Below, piece after piece: positions 1 through 13,626 of a stretch of 64,000 nucleotides of DNA (the stretch's first letter is position 1; the number at the start of each line of letters is the position of its first letter). The position numbers and the translations under genes were made by a program. Under the pieces are notes generated by a model. The model saw nothing but the letters and a program-made list of their open reading frames with translations. It had not been told where the DNA came from and did not search any database. This DNA comes from Nocardiopsis_B mangrovi (GTDB lineage: Bacteria; Actinomycetota; Actinomycetes; Streptosporangiales; Streptosporangiaceae). Location: NCBI RefSeq assembly GCF_042653925.1, contig NZ_JBHSFQ010000013.1, forward strand, positions 97,633 to 161,632, written 5' to 3'.

Positions 1-321
1 CCCTATGGGGGTGCCGTCCTGGAGGCGATGGCCTGCGGGCTCCCGGTCGTGGCCAAGGCGGTCGGCAGCGTGACCGGTGCGGTGCTGCACGGCACGACCG
101 GGCTGCTGCTGCGCCACGCGCGCCCCGACACGCTGGCCCGGGCCCTGCGCGGGCTCATCGGTGAGAACACCATGCGCAGCGCCTACGGCATCGCCGGCGC
201 CGACCGGGCGGTGTCCCGTTTCACGTGGCAGCGCGTCGCCCAGGAGACGGAGCAGATCTACGACCGGACCCTCGCTTCCCAGGGCGGGCTGCCGCTGGCC
301 GCAGGGGATGATGCACACTAG
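1..321 (+). CDS. Glycosyltransferase family 4 (GT-B), C-terminal fragment
   Basis: This is the 3' end of a gene that begins before the window; the frame is open from base 1. The visible 106 residues open with a P-Y-G-G-A-V-L-E-A-M-A-C-G-L-P-V-V stretch. It matches the nucleotide-sugar binding signature near the end of the second Rossmann domain of GT4 retaining glycosyltransferases, with the second Glu of the EX7E motif in LEAMACG. The tail (FTWQRVAQETEQIYDR) is the usual C-terminal helix of the fold. The sugar donor and acceptor cannot be told from this part. A role in glycan or glycolipid synthesis is inference. Confidence 0.85.
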   Translation, partial: PYGGAVLEAMACGLPVVAKAVGSVTGAVLHGTTGLLLRHARPDTLARALRGLIGENTMRSAYGIAGADRAVSRFTWQRVAQETEQIYDRTLASQGGLPLAAGDDAH

Positions 322-399
322 TCCCGAACGGCGGTGAACCGCACCGGGAAGTACCGAGTCGAGTCAGCCCAGGCCGGGAGGGACGCCCGGGATGATGCC

Positions 400-1365
400 A
401 TGACGTCACGCGCCGGATCCGCGCCCACCGGGACCGCGGGTTTCGACCACCAGGCCGTACTCGTAGGCGCGCCAGAGGACCTGCGCGATGTCGTCGCCCC
501 CCGCATCCGCGCGGCGGCCGACGGCGGCGGGCGGGTACTGGTGGCGGTGGCCCTAGCGGCGCGTACCGTTCTCCGGGACGCCCTCGGTGACCTTCACCCC
601 TCCACCGTGCGCTTCATGGAGCGCGACGAGCTCTACGACGCCCCCGGCCGCACCCTCGTATCCCTGCAGCGCCTGGCGCAGAGCCTCGCACCGGACGGCG
701 GCCCGCTGACGGTGGTGGGCGAACCCCCGATGCCGCTGCGCGACCCGCTGCGGCTGCGCGAGTGGCAGCGCATGGAGTCCGTCATGGCCACCTGCCTGGC
801 CGGATCGGCGCTGCGCCTCATCTGCCTGCACGACGCCCGTGCCGCGCCGCCCGCGATCCGCGCCGGGGTGCGGCGCACGCACCCCGTCCTGCTCGACCGC
901 GGCGGCCGGCGGCCGAGCCCCGACCACGTGAGCCCGGCGGCCTTCAGCGCGCGCGACACCGGGCGGCGGCTGCCCGCCCCGGTGGGCGACCTCGACTCGG
1001 TCGACATCCACCCCGATCTGCCCGCGCTGCGCGAGGAGATCCGCGGCCTCGCCGCCGCCTCCGGGATGCCGGGCGACCGCGCGGGCGACCTCGTGGTCGC
1101 CGCCAACGAACTCGCCGCCAACGCCCTGGAACACGGGGCGGGCAAGGGAACGGTCTCGGTGTGGCGCCGTCCCGGCTGGGTGGTGTGCGACGTCATCGAC
1201 GAGAACGGCGGGCTCACCGACCCGCTCAGCGGCTACCTGAGCGCCACCCCGCCCGGCCCGCGCGGCTACGGCCTGTGGATCACCCGGCAGATCTGCGACT
1301 TCATGGAGATCAGCGGGGGCGACCACGGCTCCCTGGTGCGGCTCCACTTCCGCGTCCCGCAGTAG
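400..1365 (+). CDS. MEDS domain / RsbW-type ATPase anti-sigma-like regulator
   Basis: About 321 residues. Residues 1-170 resemble the MEDS domain (methanogen/methylotroph DcmR sensory type), starting FDHQAVLVGAPEDL. Residues 215-320 form a GHKL ATPase of the anti-sigma-factor kinase class: an N-box in ELAANALEHG, a G1 box in DVIDENGG and a G2 box in GYGLWI. Such proteins bind sigma factors or phosphorylate STAS antagonists in partner switching. A longer GTG start at 334 is possible, but ATG 400 has a better-placed GGGA and removes a low-complexity leader. The STAS gene lies 18 bp away in convergent orientation and is a plausible partner, though the pairing is inferred from proximity. Confidence 0.8.
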   Translation: MTSRAGSAPTGTAGFDHQAVLVGAPEDLRDVVAPRIRAAADGGGRVLVAVALAARTVLRDALGDLHPSTVRFMERDELYDAPGRTLVSLQRLAQSLAPDGGPLTVVGEPPMPLRDPLRLREWQRMESVMATCLAGSALRLICLHDARAAPPAIRAGVRRTHPVLLDRGGRRPSPDHVSPAAFSARDTGRRLPAPVGDLDSVDIHPDLPALREEIRGLAAASGMPGDRAGDLVVAANELAANALEHGAGKGTVSVWRRPGWVVCDVIDENGGLTDPLSGYLSATPPGPRGYGLWITRQICDFMEISGGDHGSLVRLHFRVPQ

Positions 1366-1383
1366 CGGGCCCGCCCGGGATGC

Positions 1384-1734
1384 CTAGGCCAGGACGGTGT
1401 CGACCGCCACGCGGGTGTCGTTCTCGATGGTGAGGACCTGGTCGATCCCGGCGATCACGAAGAGGCGCAGGACCGTGCGCTGGGGCGAGGAGACCGCGAG
1501 CTTGATCCCGCGGTCGCGGGCCTGGCGGTAGGCCGCGACGAGCACGCCGATGCAGCGGGAGTCACAGAAGGTCACGCGGGAGAAGTCGATCACCACGCCG
1601 CGGCACGGGCTGTCGGCGCCGAGCACGCCCTCAAGGGCGGCGGCGAGGTCGGGGGAGGTGATGGCGTCCAGCTCCCCCGCCGGCGTGACCACGACGACGT
1701 CGCCTTCGGCACGGATCGAGATATCGGACGCCAC
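1384..1734 (-). CDS. STAS-domain anti-anti-sigma factor (RsbV/SpoIIAA type)
   Basis: A single STAS domain of 116 residues. It has the expected beta-rich start (VVVVTPAGELDA) and the D-S pair in FCDSRCIGVL, where the Ser is the residue phosphorylated by RsbW-type kinases in this family. The GTG at 1734 is chosen because GAGGAG lies 7 nt upstream; reading frames starting upstream to 1770 would run through that ribosome site. It acts by binding an anti-sigma kinase when unphosphorylated. The convergent RsbW-like gene next door and the OsaC-like phosphatase further on could set its phosphorylation state; this is inference. Confidence 0.88.
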   Translation of the reverse strand: MASDISIRAEGDVVVVTPAGELDAITSPDLAAALEGVLGADSPCRGVVIDFSRVTFCDSRCIGVLVAAYRQARDRGIKLAVSSPQRTVLRLFVIAGIDQVLTIENDTRVAVDTVLA

Positions 1735-1884
1735 TCTCACACTCCTCGGCGGCCAGGGGTGGGCGCGCACTGCTCGGTTGCGAACTCCACGCAGCCCACA
1801 TTAGCGCCATCGCCAAAGGCGAGACAGGTTCCGGCGGCGGACGTCACCACAACGATACTGCGCGTCGCCGCCCCGTACGCGCCC

Positions 1885-2655
1885 TCAGCGCCCCGAGCGG
1901 GCGCGCGGGGCGGGCCGGCCGCCCGTCGCGTCGTTCTCGGCCACGAGGCTGCGCGCGACGTCGGCCACCTTCATCCGGTTGCGCTGCGCGACCCGGCGCA
2001 GCTCGTCGAACGCCTCGGCGGCGTCGCAACCGCGCGCGTGCATGATGATGCCCTTGGCCTGGTCGATGACCGCGCGCACCGACATCGCCCGCCGCATGTG
2101 CGCGGCCTCGCGCGCCACATCGGTGTAGCGCCCGGCGCTGTGCAGGGCCATCGCGGCGTGCTCGGCGAGCAGGGCCACGAGCGGGGTGATGGTCTCGGCG
2201 TCGAAGGCGTCGCCCCGCCCCGAGTGCACGCCGAACGTCACGACCTCGCCGCCCAGCGCGCAGGGGTAGGTCACCGACGAGCGGTCGCCGCACTGCACGG
2301 CCATACTCGTGTACCCCGGCCAGCGGTCCTCGCGCAGGACGTCCCCCACGCTCACCGGCCGCATCTCGCGGACCGCCTCGACCGTGGGGCCCTGGTCGGT
2401 GGTGTACTGGTGCTCGAAAGCGGTGGCCAGGTCGGAGTGGGAGGCCCCATAGTCGGCCACGACGTGGCGGCCGGCGACCTCTTCGGACCGCTCATCGCCC
2501 CGCCCGACGTCGTGCCAGACGACCACCAGCGCGGCCGAGCACCCGGGCACGGCGCGCGCCGCGGCCACGCTCATCTGGTCCAGGGCCCGCTCGGGCGAAC
2601 CCCCCTGTGCCTGGCCGACCGCTCCGATGTCGCGTGCCAAGCGTTCGATCCACAT
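1885..2655 (-). CDS. GAF-ANTAR domain RNA-binding antiterminator
   Basis: About 256 residues. The GAF domain occupies residues 15-165 and the C-terminal ANTAR domain residues 180-235, with the diagnostic AVIDQAKGIIM helix and the second helix AFDELRRVAQRNRMKVADVA. ANTAR proteins bind paired hairpins in nascent RNA and prevent termination, so a ligand or redox signal at the GAF domain may control antitermination. The ATG at 2655 follows AAGGGGGG at good spacing. A 40-residue upstream extension to 2778 is open but arginine/proline-rich and looks non-coding. It is divergent from the PAS-GAF gene, with a 200-bp spacer. Confidence 0.88.
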   Translation of the reverse strand: MWIERLARDIGAVGQAQGGSPERALDQMSVAAARAVPGCSAALVVVWHDVGRGDERSEEVAGRHVVADYGASHSDLATAFEHQYTTDQGPTVEAVREMRPVSVGDVLREDRWPGYTSMAVQCGDRSSVTYPCALGGEVVTFGVHSGRGDAFDAETITPLVALLAEHAAMALHSAGRYTDVAREAAHMRRAMSVRAVIDQAKGIIMHARGCDAAEAFDELRRVAQRNRMKVADVARSLVAENDATGGRPAPRARSGR

Positions 2656-2855
2656 CGGCGCCCCCCTTGTTGCCGCTCGGACGGTACCGCCCCCGGTTCG
2701 TGCCGCGTTCCGGGTGTCCGGCGGAAACGGGCCCCGACCTGACTCCACGGTAACCATCGAACCGATCACATCGGACATGCGTTAGCGTCGTTGAGGGGCG
2801 GCGCCGTCGCACGCGACCGCCGGCCCCGACATCCGCATCGTCTGGAGGTCCGAGC

Positions 2856-4025
2856 GTGCCGGAGAACCTCGCAGCTCTGCGCCGCCAGATCGCGGAGCTG
2901 AGCGAGCGCGTGGCGGCATTGCGGTCCACACATGCCATGTACCCCGATGACGCCGCGGGAACGGCCGAGGCCGCGCTGGCCGAACTCGGCTTCGCCGAAG
3001 AGCTGCTGGGCGACTGCGGGCGCCGGCTCGCCGCCGACAACGACGCCGACGCCCACCGCCGGTCCACGTCATCGGCCGGCGACGACGAGCGCTCGATCCT
3101 GCGCGCCGTGTTCACCCAGCTGAGCGTCCCCGTCGTCCTGCTGGACCACGAGGGCTACATCCGCCGCATCAACGCCATCGGGGCCGACCGGCTGGGCAGC
3201 GCCAGCGGCTACCTGACCGGCAAGCCCTTCGCGAACTTCGTCGACCTGCGCCGCCGCGCCGCCATGCGGTCGTGGCTGGCCGCGGTCGCCCGCAGCGGGG
3301 AGCCCGCGTCGTTCGAGTCGCGCCTGGCGCAGCGGGGCTGGGCCGAGGACGTCCACCTCACGCTGACCCGGCTCGACGTGCTCACCGAGGCGACACCTCT
3401 GGTGCTGGTGGTGGTGTCGCCGCCGCTGGACGGCGAGGACCCCGGGCCCGCCCCGTTGGAGGCCGAGGTCGAGGACCAGGTCGTGGTGCTGGCGGCGCGC
3501 CGGCTCGACGTGCTCACCCGCATGACCCGGCTCCTGCTGAGGAGCGCGGGCCCGGGCGGCGCCGGCCGCCCGCTGGCGCTCGACGACGCCGGCGCGCTGC
3601 TGGCCGATTCCTACGCCGACTGGGTGGTCATCGACGTCTGCGACTCCCCCGACGACCCCGACGCGGCGCGCCGGGCGGTGGTGGCGGGACCGCCCGGGGA
3701 CGAGCAGCACGGCCTGGTCGCGGCGGCCGACCCCTTGGCGTCGGCCCTGCCGCGTGAGGTGCTGGTCAGCGGGAAATCCGTGCTGCACCAGCAGATCGAG
3801 GACGAAGGGGTCCTGGGCAGCGCCGGGAGCGGCGTCCCGGTGCTCAGCGTGCTGGGCGCGGGATCGCTGATGTGCGTGCCGCTGCGCGGCAGCCGCGGCG
3901 TCCGCGGCGCGCTGACCCTGATCCGCCGCAGCAACCGGGGCTCGTTCCGGCTGGCCGACCTCGGCCTGATCGAGGAGATCGGCGAGCACATCGGGCTCGC
4001 GCTGCCGCCCCGCCCCACCGCCTGA
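2856..4025 (+). CDS. PAS-GAF sensor protein without output domain
   Basis: 389 residues from a GTG with GGAGG 9 nt upstream. An N-terminal coiled coil (about 1-60) is followed by a PAS domain (about 85-200: LSVPVVLLDHEGYIRRINAIG, then the FANFVD loop) and a GAF-like domain (about 215-385). No kinase, phosphatase, GGDEF or HTH module follows, so the protein must act by interaction or is a stand-alone sensor. Similar PAS/GAF modules occur in actinobacterial SpoIIE-type phosphatases; this one may have lost that part or work with the partner-switching proteins around it. No catalytic function can be assigned. Confidence 0.78.
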   Translation: MPENLAALRRQIAELSERVAALRSTHAMYPDDAAGTAEAALAELGFAEELLGDCGRRLAADNDADAHRRSTSSAGDDERSILRAVFTQLSVPVVLLDHEGYIRRINAIGADRLGSASGYLTGKPFANFVDLRRRAAMRSWLAAVARSGEPASFESRLAQRGWAEDVHLTLTRLDVLTEATPLVLVVVSPPLDGEDPGPAPLEAEVEDQVVVLAARRLDVLTRMTRLLLRSAGPGGAGRPLALDDAGALLADSYADWVVIDVCDSPDDPDAARRAVVAGPPGDEQHGLVAAADPLASALPREVLVSGKSVLHQQIEDEGVLGSAGSGVPVLSVLGAGSLMCVPLRGSRGVRGALTLIRRSNRGSFRLADLGLIEEIGEHIGLALPPRPTA

Positions 4026-4061
4026 GCCGTACCGCCACCGCCGGAGCCGGCCGGCGCCGCC

Positions 4062-4883
4062 CTACCCGTACGGCGGACCGTAGGGGTCGCCGCCGCGGCC
4101 GAAACGCGGGTCCTCGGAGGTGTCGGGGCCGCGGTCGCCGAACGGCGGGCCGTAGGGATCGGCGGGCGGCCGCCCCAGCGGCGGTCCCGCGTTCCCCGGG
4201 AACGGGGCCGGCGGTGGCGGGAACGGGCCCGGCGGCGCTTGCGGGAACCCCGGAGGCGGGGGGACCGCGTGGGCGCCGGCAGGGGCGGACGCGGGCGGTC
4301 CGGCGGCCGGCGGACCGTGCCGGGACGTCACCAGGCCCGCGAGGTCGTGCGCGGCGACCGCGCCCAGCACGGCGAGGGTGATCCAGAACCCGGCGCGGGT
4401 GCCCGCCACGGCATCGGTGGCCAGCCACGCCGCGTCGGACCGCAGCCGCTCCTCCAGTTCGGCCAGGACCACGGCCTCGTTGACCGCGATCGACGCCGCG
4501 GCCGCGCCCGCGGCGATGAGGCCGCCGAGCGCCCGGGAGAACGCCGTCGGCAGCACCACGCCGAGGACCAGTGCGACCAGGACGGCCAGGACCCCGGCCA
4601 GCATGAACGGCTGGACGCCCACGCGCTCCTCGGCCCCGGCCTCGGAGAACTCGCGGACCAGGCCCGGCTGCCCGGTGCCGTCGGCCCCCAGCAGCCCGGT
4701 ACCGGTGATGGACGGATGGCCGCTCACCGCCATGTCCCAGCCGCTGACGCGCACCTCCAGCGTGCCCAGGCCGCCCTCGCACGAGACGCCGATGAACGGC
4801 AGGAAGAGGCAGAGCAGCACGAATGCGAGGCCCGAGGGGCTGAGTAGCCGTCGGCGCCAGGAGAGATCCGCAGGACTGGCCAT
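4062..4883 (-). CDS. Multi-pass membrane protein with Pro-rich C-terminus
   Basis: 273 residues. Hydrophobic segments lie at about 15-33, 93-113, 117-137 and 163-183, separated by an extracytoplasmic loop (about 35-90) with one Cys. The last 90 residues are a Pro/Gly/Tyr-rich tail with repeated FGPP/YGPP-like elements, as in actinobacterial DUF4190-type membrane proteins. It is not recognised as any characterised family. The tail may be a disordered cytoplasmic interaction region. It sits upstream of nothing co-directional until the response regulator cluster, and a terminator separates it from the secreted-protein gene. Confidence 0.7.
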   Translation of the reverse strand: MASPADLSWRRRLLSPSGLAFVLLCLFLPFIGVSCEGGLGTLEVRVSGWDMAVSGHPSITGTGLLGADGTGQPGLVREFSEAGAEERVGVQPFMLAGVLAVLVALVLGVVLPTAFSRALGGLIAAGAAAASIAVNEAVVLAELEERLRSDAAWLATDAVAGTRAGFWITLAVLGAVAAHDLAGLVTSRHGPPAAGPPASAPAGAHAVPPPPGFPQAPPGPFPPPPAPFPGNAGPPLGRPPADPYGPPFGDRGPDTSEDPRFGRGGDPYGPPYG

Positions 4884-4922
4884 CGCTCCCTTTCTACTAC
4901 GCGCAGCGGCCCTTCACGGCGA

Positions 4923-4956
4923 AAGGCGGACACCCCCTTCCGGGGGTGCCCGCCTT
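4923..4956 (-). terminator. Intrinsic-type terminator hairpin
   Basis: A 15-position stem with one A/C mismatch closes over a TTCC loop. Its arms contain ACACCCCC and GGGGGTG. Read leftward it is followed by TTTCG. It lies 18 bp past the stop of the secreted-protein gene and before the membrane-protein start, so it probably ends the former transcript. Confidence 0.75.
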
Positions 4957-4973
4957 CGTCCGGAGCGCTCGCG

Positions 4974-5720
4974 CTAGCGGCGGCGCAGGAGGGTGATCAG
5001 CACGCCGAGGACCACCGCCGCGCCGACGAGCATGATGCCGCCGACCACGGCCGCCACGACCATCAGGGTCCGCCCGGAGTCGGCGGAGTCGGCCTGGGCG
5101 GCGCCGCTGCCGTTGTCACCGGGGTCGCCCTGCGGGTCGGATGCCGCGGGGCTCTCCTGGGCGGGGTCGCCGGCGACGGTCACCGTGGCGATGGCGTCGG
5201 TGGCGGAGTCCGGGGTGCACACCGTGGTGGAGGGGCCGACCTCCTGGTCGACCTCGATGGTGACATCGCCCGGGGACAGGGAGATGTCACCGGGGTCGGT
5301 GGGCGTGAAGCTCGCGGTCAGCGCGGACTCGTCGAAGGTCTCTTCGTCGTCCTCGCCGAACGGGGTCTCGGCGTCGACCGAGGCGCTGACGCTGCCCTGC
5401 GGCGCGGCCTCGCCGCCGAGCAGGATCTCGATCGAGAGGCTGCCCGTGGTGATCTCGCCGCCGTCGGTGAAGCTGAAGAAGCTGTAGTTGGCGGGCTCGG
5501 CCGACACCTCGACGGCCTGGCCGACCTCGGCGTCGGCGGGGGCCTCGATGGTGACCTCGATGGAGTCGGACTCGGTGTAGGAGGAGTCGTCCTGGTCGGT
5601 GCAGGTGTAGGAGAAGGATTCCGTGCCGGAGTCCGTGGTCGCCCAGGCCGCCCCGGGGTAGGCGAGGCTCAGGATGACGGCGGATGCGCCGACGGCTGCG
5701 CGGGACAACGTACGGGGCAC
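4974..5720 (-). CDS. Secreted, C-terminally membrane-anchored Ig-like protein
   Basis: About 248 residues from a GTG with GGAG 8 nt upstream; the longer open frame to 5876 lacks a signal. An N-terminal signal peptide (AAVGASAVILSLAYPGAAWA) is followed by an acidic, beta-rich exported region of about 170 residues with only two cysteines (YTCTD near the start, TVCTP near residue 175) that could form one disulfide. A Gly/Asp/Ser linker and a single transmembrane helix ending in RRR anchor the protein in the membrane with a short inner tail. It resembles Ig-like surface proteins of actinobacteria (possibly DUF6801-like), but no function is recognised. Confidence 0.75.
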   Translation of the reverse strand: MPRTLSRAAVGASAVILSLAYPGAAWATTDSGTESFSYTCTDQDDSSYTESDSIEVTIEAPADAEVGQAVEVSAEPANYSFFSFTDGGEITTGSLSIEILLGGEAAPQGSVSASVDAETPFGEDDEETFDESALTASFTPTDPGDISLSPGDVTIEVDQEVGPSTTVCTPDSATDAIATVTVAGDPAQESPAASDPQGDPGDNGSGAAQADSADSGRTLMVVAAVVGGIMLVGAAVVLGVLITLLRRR

Positions 5721-6091
5721 GGTGGCATCTCCAAGGAGTCCGATTGTGGAAGGGAGACTCACGTCCCGCGTCGTCGCTCGGTTCTGGAAAGGTGGAGGAC
5801 CGGCGGTCCGGACCGAGGCCGGGGGCGAGAGTCGGGTGCCGCCGGGGCTGGACGGCGCGTGGTTTCCGGAAGTCATGGACTTCGGCCGGCGAACGGCCGT
5901 GTCGAGTCTACCGATCTTTCCGAAACGGGACGGTCTCCGCTACGCCACAGCCGCATATACGCAGGACCACCGGCCACACGGGCACCGCCCGCCCACCCGG
6001 GCGGCCGGATCCGGCCACGGGCATGACGGGGATCACGCCGCCGGGCCGCGCCCGCGCGCACCGGGGGCACGGCCGGCGGGACCCGTGCGGC
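5721..6091. other. Gene-free interval
   Basis: This stretch of 371 bases holds the leader of the secreted-protein gene and the 3' flank of the receiver gene. The part next to 5950 is slightly AT-richer and could hold the promoter of the leftward gene, but no convincing -35/-10 pair was found. No RNA gene is visible. Confidence 0.5.
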
Positions 6092-6731
6092 TCACGCGGG
6101 CCCGTGGAGCGCGTCCACCAGGGCGGTCAGTTTCGCCACGGAGCTGTCGAGGTCGCGGACCGCCTCGACGGTGCGGGCGTCGGTGTCGCGGTCGTCGGCC
6201 ACCACCAGGTCGCGCACCAGCCTCAGGTTCGCGTTGACGTCGGCGACCCGCCGCGACAGCCGCGCGGCCACCGGGCCGGCGGAATCGCCGGCCTCCTCGG
6301 TCAGGGCCCGTTGCAGCATCCGCGACTGGTCGCGCAGCTGCTGCTTGGTGTGGTAGAGCTCCACGAACACCTCGACCTTGGAGCGCAGCACCCAGGGGTC
6401 GAACGGCTTGGTGAGGTAGTCGATCGCCCGCGAGGCGTACCCGCGGAACACCTGGTGCCGGTCGATCCCGGCGCCCGTCAGGAAGATGATCGGGACGTCC
6501 TTGGTCTTCTCGCGCTGCTTGATGTGCGCGGCGGTCTCGAACCCGTCCATCCCCGGCATCACGACGTCCAGCAGGATGACCGCGAACTCGTCCTCCAGCA
6601 GGGCTTTGAGGGCGGCCTCTCCGGAATCGGCGCGCACGAGGTTCTGATCGAGTGAGGTGAGGATCGCCTCCAGCGCCGTGAGGTTCTCATCGCGGTCGTC
6701 CACGAGGAGGATGTTGGCCTTCTGCGGCACG

Positions 6732-6748
<17 letters not shown>
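6092..6748 (-). CDS. osaB: Stand-alone receiver response regulator, OsaB-like
   Basis: 218 residues. A CheY-type receiver occupies residues 10-130: acidic pair in LLVDD, phospho-acceptor Asp61 in VILLDVVMPG, a T in FLTGAG and K in YLTKPFD. The C-terminal 85 residues are helical or coiled coil and contain no DNA-binding domain. In Streptomyces coelicolor, OsaB has this architecture, sits next to hybrid kinase OsaA and is needed for osmotic adaptation (from memory). The gene overlaps the 3' end of the upstream hybrid kinase gene by 17 bp, so the two are cotranscribed and probably translationally coupled. The symbol rests on architecture and synteny. Confidence 0.8.
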
Positions 6749-11006
<4,258 letters not shown>

Positions 11007-11394
11007 GGATCCCCCTCCTCTGCTGCTCGTCGCCGGCGACCCGGCGAGGGCCGGGCTCCACCTGGGGTGGGGCATCCCACTCGGCGGAGGCGTTCGCCGT
11101 GGTGTCCAACGCTACGTACTGATACGCGCGGCGACCAGCCCGGAACGGCGTCCGCGGGTGAGCGCCGTATCGCACCACGTTATGCGGCCCGGCTGCTCTT
11201 CACATGGGCGTTCTGACATCATGACTTCGTCGCCGCCCGCACCGCGGCCACGGACCGGCCCTGGACTCGCCGGGCCCACCGCGCCGGGCGGCAGAACGTG
11301 ACAGGGGTAGACAGGGGTAGTGGGGTGATCGAGCCGCCGAACCTGCGCGACCCGTCGTCCCGCTCGACGCCGAAGGAAACCGTACGGCTTCACC
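11007..11394. promoter_or_regulatory. Divergent osaA/osaC-like intergenic region with 10-bp tandem repeat
   Basis: 388 bases between the divergent kinase and phosphatase genes. It contains a perfect tandem repeat of the 10-mer gacaggggta (11300-11319). The GGGGTA core is similar to, but does not match exactly, the GGGTA(C/T) -10 element reported for SigB-type promoters of Streptomyces. The repeat lies about 75 bp upstream of the phosphatase start. No RNA gene is seen. Confidence 0.45.
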
Positions 11395-13578
11395 ATGCCA
11401 CATGACGAGATGAAGGTCGCCCGACAGCAGTTCTCCCCCGCCCCCGAGACCGCGGGCGATGCCCGGTCGTTCGTCCGCGAGACCCTGGCCAACTGGAGCG
11501 TGGAGTCCGACGCGGACGACATCATCCTGCTGGTCAGCGAGCTGGTCACCAATGCGGTCGTGCACGCCGAGAGCGTGCTCGAACTGACCGTGCGCCGGCT
11601 GAACGGGGCCGTCGAGGTCGTGGTCGCCGACCGGGTGCCCGGCCGCGCCGTGCCCCAGGCGGGTCCGCTGACCGTCGACACCTCCCCCTCCCACGAGAAC
11701 GCGCGAAGCGGCGGGCTGGGCCTGGCCCTCGCCGCTGCGATCGCCACCAGTTGGGGCGTGAGCTACAGCAAGGAGGACAAGGCGGTCTGGTTCCGGATCC
11801 AGGACGAGAACGGTGCGCCCCACGCGGAATTGACTCCCCCGCTGCCGGTGCGCCCGCTGACGCGCCGCCCCACCCGGCCCAGCCCGTGGGCCTCGCTCGA
11901 CGCCGCGCTCTCGGCGCGGCTGTCACTGCCCGACCTGCTCGAACGCACCGTCGAATACGCCCGATCGGCCCTGGGCGGCGACGCCGCCTACATCGCGCTG
12001 GCCACCACCGACGAGACCGAGTGGGAGGTCCGCGCCGCCGTGGGCGTGACCAGCGGGCCCTGGCGCAGGTTCCGCAGCCGCACGGAGGAGACGTTCCCCT
12101 CGGTCGCCCCGGCCCCGGGCGCCGTCATCAACGACGACCTCATGATCGCCCGCGCCCACCGCGGCCGGCTCGCGGAGGCCGGCATGCGGTCGCTGGTGAC
12201 CGCCCCGCTGATCGTCGAGGGCAGGATCACCGGGCTGATCGGGGTGGCCTCGCGGCGCATCCGGCACTTCGGCGACACCGCGGCGCGCCGCCTCCAGGAC
12301 GGCGCCGACCGGATCGCGCTGCCCATGGAGCGCGCCCGCCTGGCCGAGGTCGAACTCGCCCGGCGGGCGTCGCTGAGCTTCCTCGCCGAGGCCAGCGACC
12401 TGCTCACCGGAACCCTCGACGAGCAGATGACCGCGGCGCTGGCCGCGCAGCTCATCACGTCGCGGCTGCACGCGTGGTGCGCGGTGCACACCACCACGGA
12501 CCTGGGCGTGTCCCGGCTGGTGCACACGATGCACGGCAACGAGAACTACAACGACGTCCTGCGGACCCTGCTCACCGAGCTGCCGCCGCCCGAGCAGCGC
12601 GAGCCGCGTCCGCTGTGGACCCGCGACGCGCTCGTGGCGGCCAACCTGGGCGACGAACTCACCCTGGAGCTGGCGGAGTCCCCGGCGATCAGCGTGCCGC
12701 TGGTCGCCCACGGCCAGAAGCTCGGCCGGATGACGCTGGGCAAGCAGACGGGCGAGGACTTCACCCTTGAGGACGTCGACATCGTCGACGACCTGGCCCG
12801 CCGGGTCGCCTCGGCCATGGAGAACGCGCGGCTGTACGCGGCCCAGACCTCGATGAGCGAGGCGCTCCAGCGCAGCCTGCTGCCCGCGAAGGAGAAGGTG
12901 CCGGTCGTTCCCGGGGTCGACCACGCGGTGTTCTACCGGTCGGCCGACGAGCGCACGGTGGTGGGCGGCGACTTCTACGACATCTTCGCCATCGACGGCC
13001 GCTGGTGCTTCGCGATCGGCGACGTCTGCGGGACGGGGCCGGAGGCCGCCGCGGTCACCGGGCTGGCCCGGCACACCCTCCGGGCGCTGGCCCGCGAGGG
13101 GTTCTCCCCGTCGCACATCATGCAGCGGCTGAACCTGGCGATCCTGGATGAGAACACCAGCACCAGGTTCCTCACCATGCTCTACGGCGAGATGACCCCG
13201 CTGGGCCGGCCGGGCGATGGGATGCGGATCCGGCTGGTGTCGGCGGGCCACCCGCTCCCGCTGCGGCTCAACCAGAAGGGCGAGGTCGAGCCCATGGGCA
13301 GCTCGCAGCCGCTGCTGGGCGCGTTCGAGGACGTGGACTTCCACACCGAGACCATCGAGGTGGCGTCGGGCGACGTCCTGCTCGCGGTCACCGACGGCGT
13401 GACCGAGCGCCGCAACGGGTCCGACATGCTCGGCGACGAAGGGCTGACCCGCATCTTCTCCGCCTGCTCCGGCCTCACCGCCCACGCGATCACCGTCCGC
13501 CTCGACCGCGACCTGGAGGAGTTCGCCCCGGGCGGCCACACCGACGACACCGCCATGCTGGTCCTGCGCTTCCTGTGA
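11395..13578 (+). CDS. osaC: RsbW-GAF-GAF-PP2C (SpoIIE-type) phosphatase, OsaC-like
   Basis: 727 residues. An N-terminal RsbW-type ATPase (about 10-145) has N-box ELVTNAVVHA and lid GGLGLAL. Two GAF-type domains follow (about 165-315 and 330-475), then a PPM/SpoIIE phosphatase (about 500-727) with the metal-binding pieces VGGDFYD, GDVCGTG and GGHTDDTAM. The enzyme should dephosphorylate STAS antagonists while its kinase domain can phosphorylate or bind their partners. S. coelicolor OsaC (needed to return SigB activity to baseline after osmotic stress, from memory) has the same modules and the same neighbours. The ATG at 11395 has GAAGGA rather far upstream; ATG 11410 is an alternative. Confidence 0.85.
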   Translation: MPHDEMKVARQQFSPAPETAGDARSFVRETLANWSVESDADDIILLVSELVTNAVVHAESVLELTVRRLNGAVEVVVADRVPGRAVPQAGPLTVDTSPSHENARSGGLGLALAAAIATSWGVSYSKEDKAVWFRIQDENGAPHAELTPPLPVRPLTRRPTRPSPWASLDAALSARLSLPDLLERTVEYARSALGGDAAYIALATTDETEWEVRAAVGVTSGPWRRFRSRTEETFPSVAPAPGAVINDDLMIARAHRGRLAEAGMRSLVTAPLIVEGRITGLIGVASRRIRHFGDTAARRLQDGADRIALPMERARLAEVELARRASLSFLAEASDLLTGTLDEQMTAALAAQLITSRLHAWCAVHTTTDLGVSRLVHTMHGNENYNDVLRTLLTELPPPEQREPRPLWTRDALVAANLGDELTLELAESPAISVPLVAHGQKLGRMTLGKQTGEDFTLEDVDIVDDLARRVASAMENARLYAAQTSMSEALQRSLLPAKEKVPVVPGVDHAVFYRSADERTVVGGDFYDIFAIDGRWCFAIGDVCGTGPEAAAVTGLARHTLRALAREGFSPSHIMQRLNLAILDENTSTRFLTMLYGEMTPLGRPGDGMRIRLVSAGHPLPLRLNQKGEVEPMGSSQPLLGAFEDVDFHTETIEVASGDVLLAVTDGVTERRNGSDMLGDEGLTRIFSACSGLTAHAITVRLDRDLEEFAPGGHTDDTAMLVLRFL

Positions 13579-13626
13579 GCGGCCCGCGTTCCGGCCTCGG
13601 GACCGGGCGGACCCGGGGTTCCAGGC

